Source: Eubacteriaceae bacterium UBA4266 (GTDB lineage: Bacteria > Bacillota > Clostridia > Eubacteriales > Eubacteriaceae). From it: DNA of 5,735 bases. Numbering within the stretch: position 1 is the first letter of the stretch; every line of letters starts with the position of its first letter. Below the pieces are notes generated by a model that worked only from the letters and a program-made list of their open reading frames with translations, ran no database searches and was not told the DNA's origin. The stretch covers positions 1 to 5,735 of the forward strand of contig DGWE01000008.1 of NCBI GenBank assembly GCA_002396065.1. Reading direction: 5' to 3'. The position numbers and the translations under genes were made by a program. Below are positions 5,350-5,735 of this stretch, in pieces.

Positions 5350-5735
5350 TTGAAACGCGTTTATGTCAATGAAGAATGGTGCCTCGGGTGCCATCTGTGT
5401 GAATTCAACTGCGGCTTCGCCAACTCTGGCGAGTCGAGCATGATCAAAGCTTATCATCGGGACCAGAAACCGTTGTCCCGCATTCGTGTGGAAGACGGAG
5501 AACAAGGCGGCGAACCCATTCATTTTGCAGTGAACTGCCGTCATTGCGAAGAGCCCTATTGCGTCAAAGGCTGCATTACCGGCGCTTTGTCTGTCGAAGA
5601 TGGCGTTGTCAAAATCGATCAGGATCAGTGCATCGGCTGCCGAACCTGTATTGCGATGTGTCCGTACGGCTGCCTGGTGCTGTCTCACAACCACACGATG
5701 TTGAAATGCGAGTTGTGCCTGGAAAATAGCTGCGG
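5350..5735 (+). CDS. [4Fe-4S] electron-transfer subunit, HycB/DmsB-like (partial, runs off right edge)
   Basis: The first 128 residues of a polyferredoxin-type protein are seen, starting at TTG. Cysteine motifs in order: C11-x2-C14-x2-C17-x3-C21; C63-x2-C66-x4-C71-x3-C75; C94-x2-C97-x2-C100-x3-C104-P; and the opening of a fourth, C120-x2-C123 with C128. This is the four-cluster pattern of the HycB/DmsB electron-transfer family. There is no signal peptide or membrane segment in the visible part. It follows the synthase subunit by 16 bases and probably relays electrons to its ferredoxin domain from a pyridine-nucleotide oxidoreductase or from ferredoxin. In split glutamate synthase operons of this kind an oxidoreductase gene and a GXGXG-domain gene commonly follow; neither is visible here. 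A role with another oxidoreductase cannot be excluded because the C terminus is missing. Confidence 0.85.
   Translation, partial: MKRVYVNEEWCLGCHLCEFNCGFANSGESSMIKAYHRDQKPLSRIRVEDGEQGGEPIHFAVNCRHCEEPYCVKGCITGALSVEDGVVKIDQDQCIGCRTCIAMCPYGCLVLSHNHTMLKCELCLENSC

Overview
The window carries the core of the GS-GOGAT ammonia-assimilation pathway, arranged as two divergent transcription units. A type III glutamine synthetase (glnN) runs leftwards. A split, archaeal-type glutamate synthase operon runs rightwards: a stand-alone glutaminase (class II amidotransferase) subunit, an FMN/Fe-S synthase subunit with an N-terminal ferredoxin domain, and a multi-cluster [4Fe-4S] electron-transfer subunit cut by the right edge. 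Together they would convert glutamate + NH3 + ATP to glutamine, then glutamine + 2-oxoglutarate + 2 e- to two glutamates.

The Fe-S-rich split GOGAT, the GSIII enzyme, strong AGGAGG ribosome-binding sites, a TTG start and moderate GC with AT-rich intergenic DNA suggest a strictly anaerobic Firmicute of the Clostridia. A Eubacteriaceae-like organism is my guess; I cannot name the genus.

Layout: 1-135 is a short non-coding segment with a strong palindromic terminator (23-47). 136-2259 is glnN (minus strand). 2260-2724 is a 465-bp divergent regulatory region. 2725-3828, 3828-5333 and 5350-5735+ are the GOGAT genes, the first two overlapping by one base.

The most interesting part is the regulatory region. 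Each divergent transcript appears to start with an attenuator: a factor-independent terminator lies between promoter and gene, and its 5' arm overlaps a small alternative hairpin. The two small hairpins have different stems but the same hexaloop, AAAGGC (A at loop position 1, G at position 4). This matches the loop rule for RNA targets of ANTAR-domain antitermination proteins (EutV, NasR, AmiR class). GS and GOGAT would thus be co-regulated at the RNA level. The usual first (P1) hexaloop hairpin is not clear in either leader. A good sigma-A promoter for glnN, with a perfect 11-bp inverted repeat abutting its -35, adds a probable protein-binding control point.
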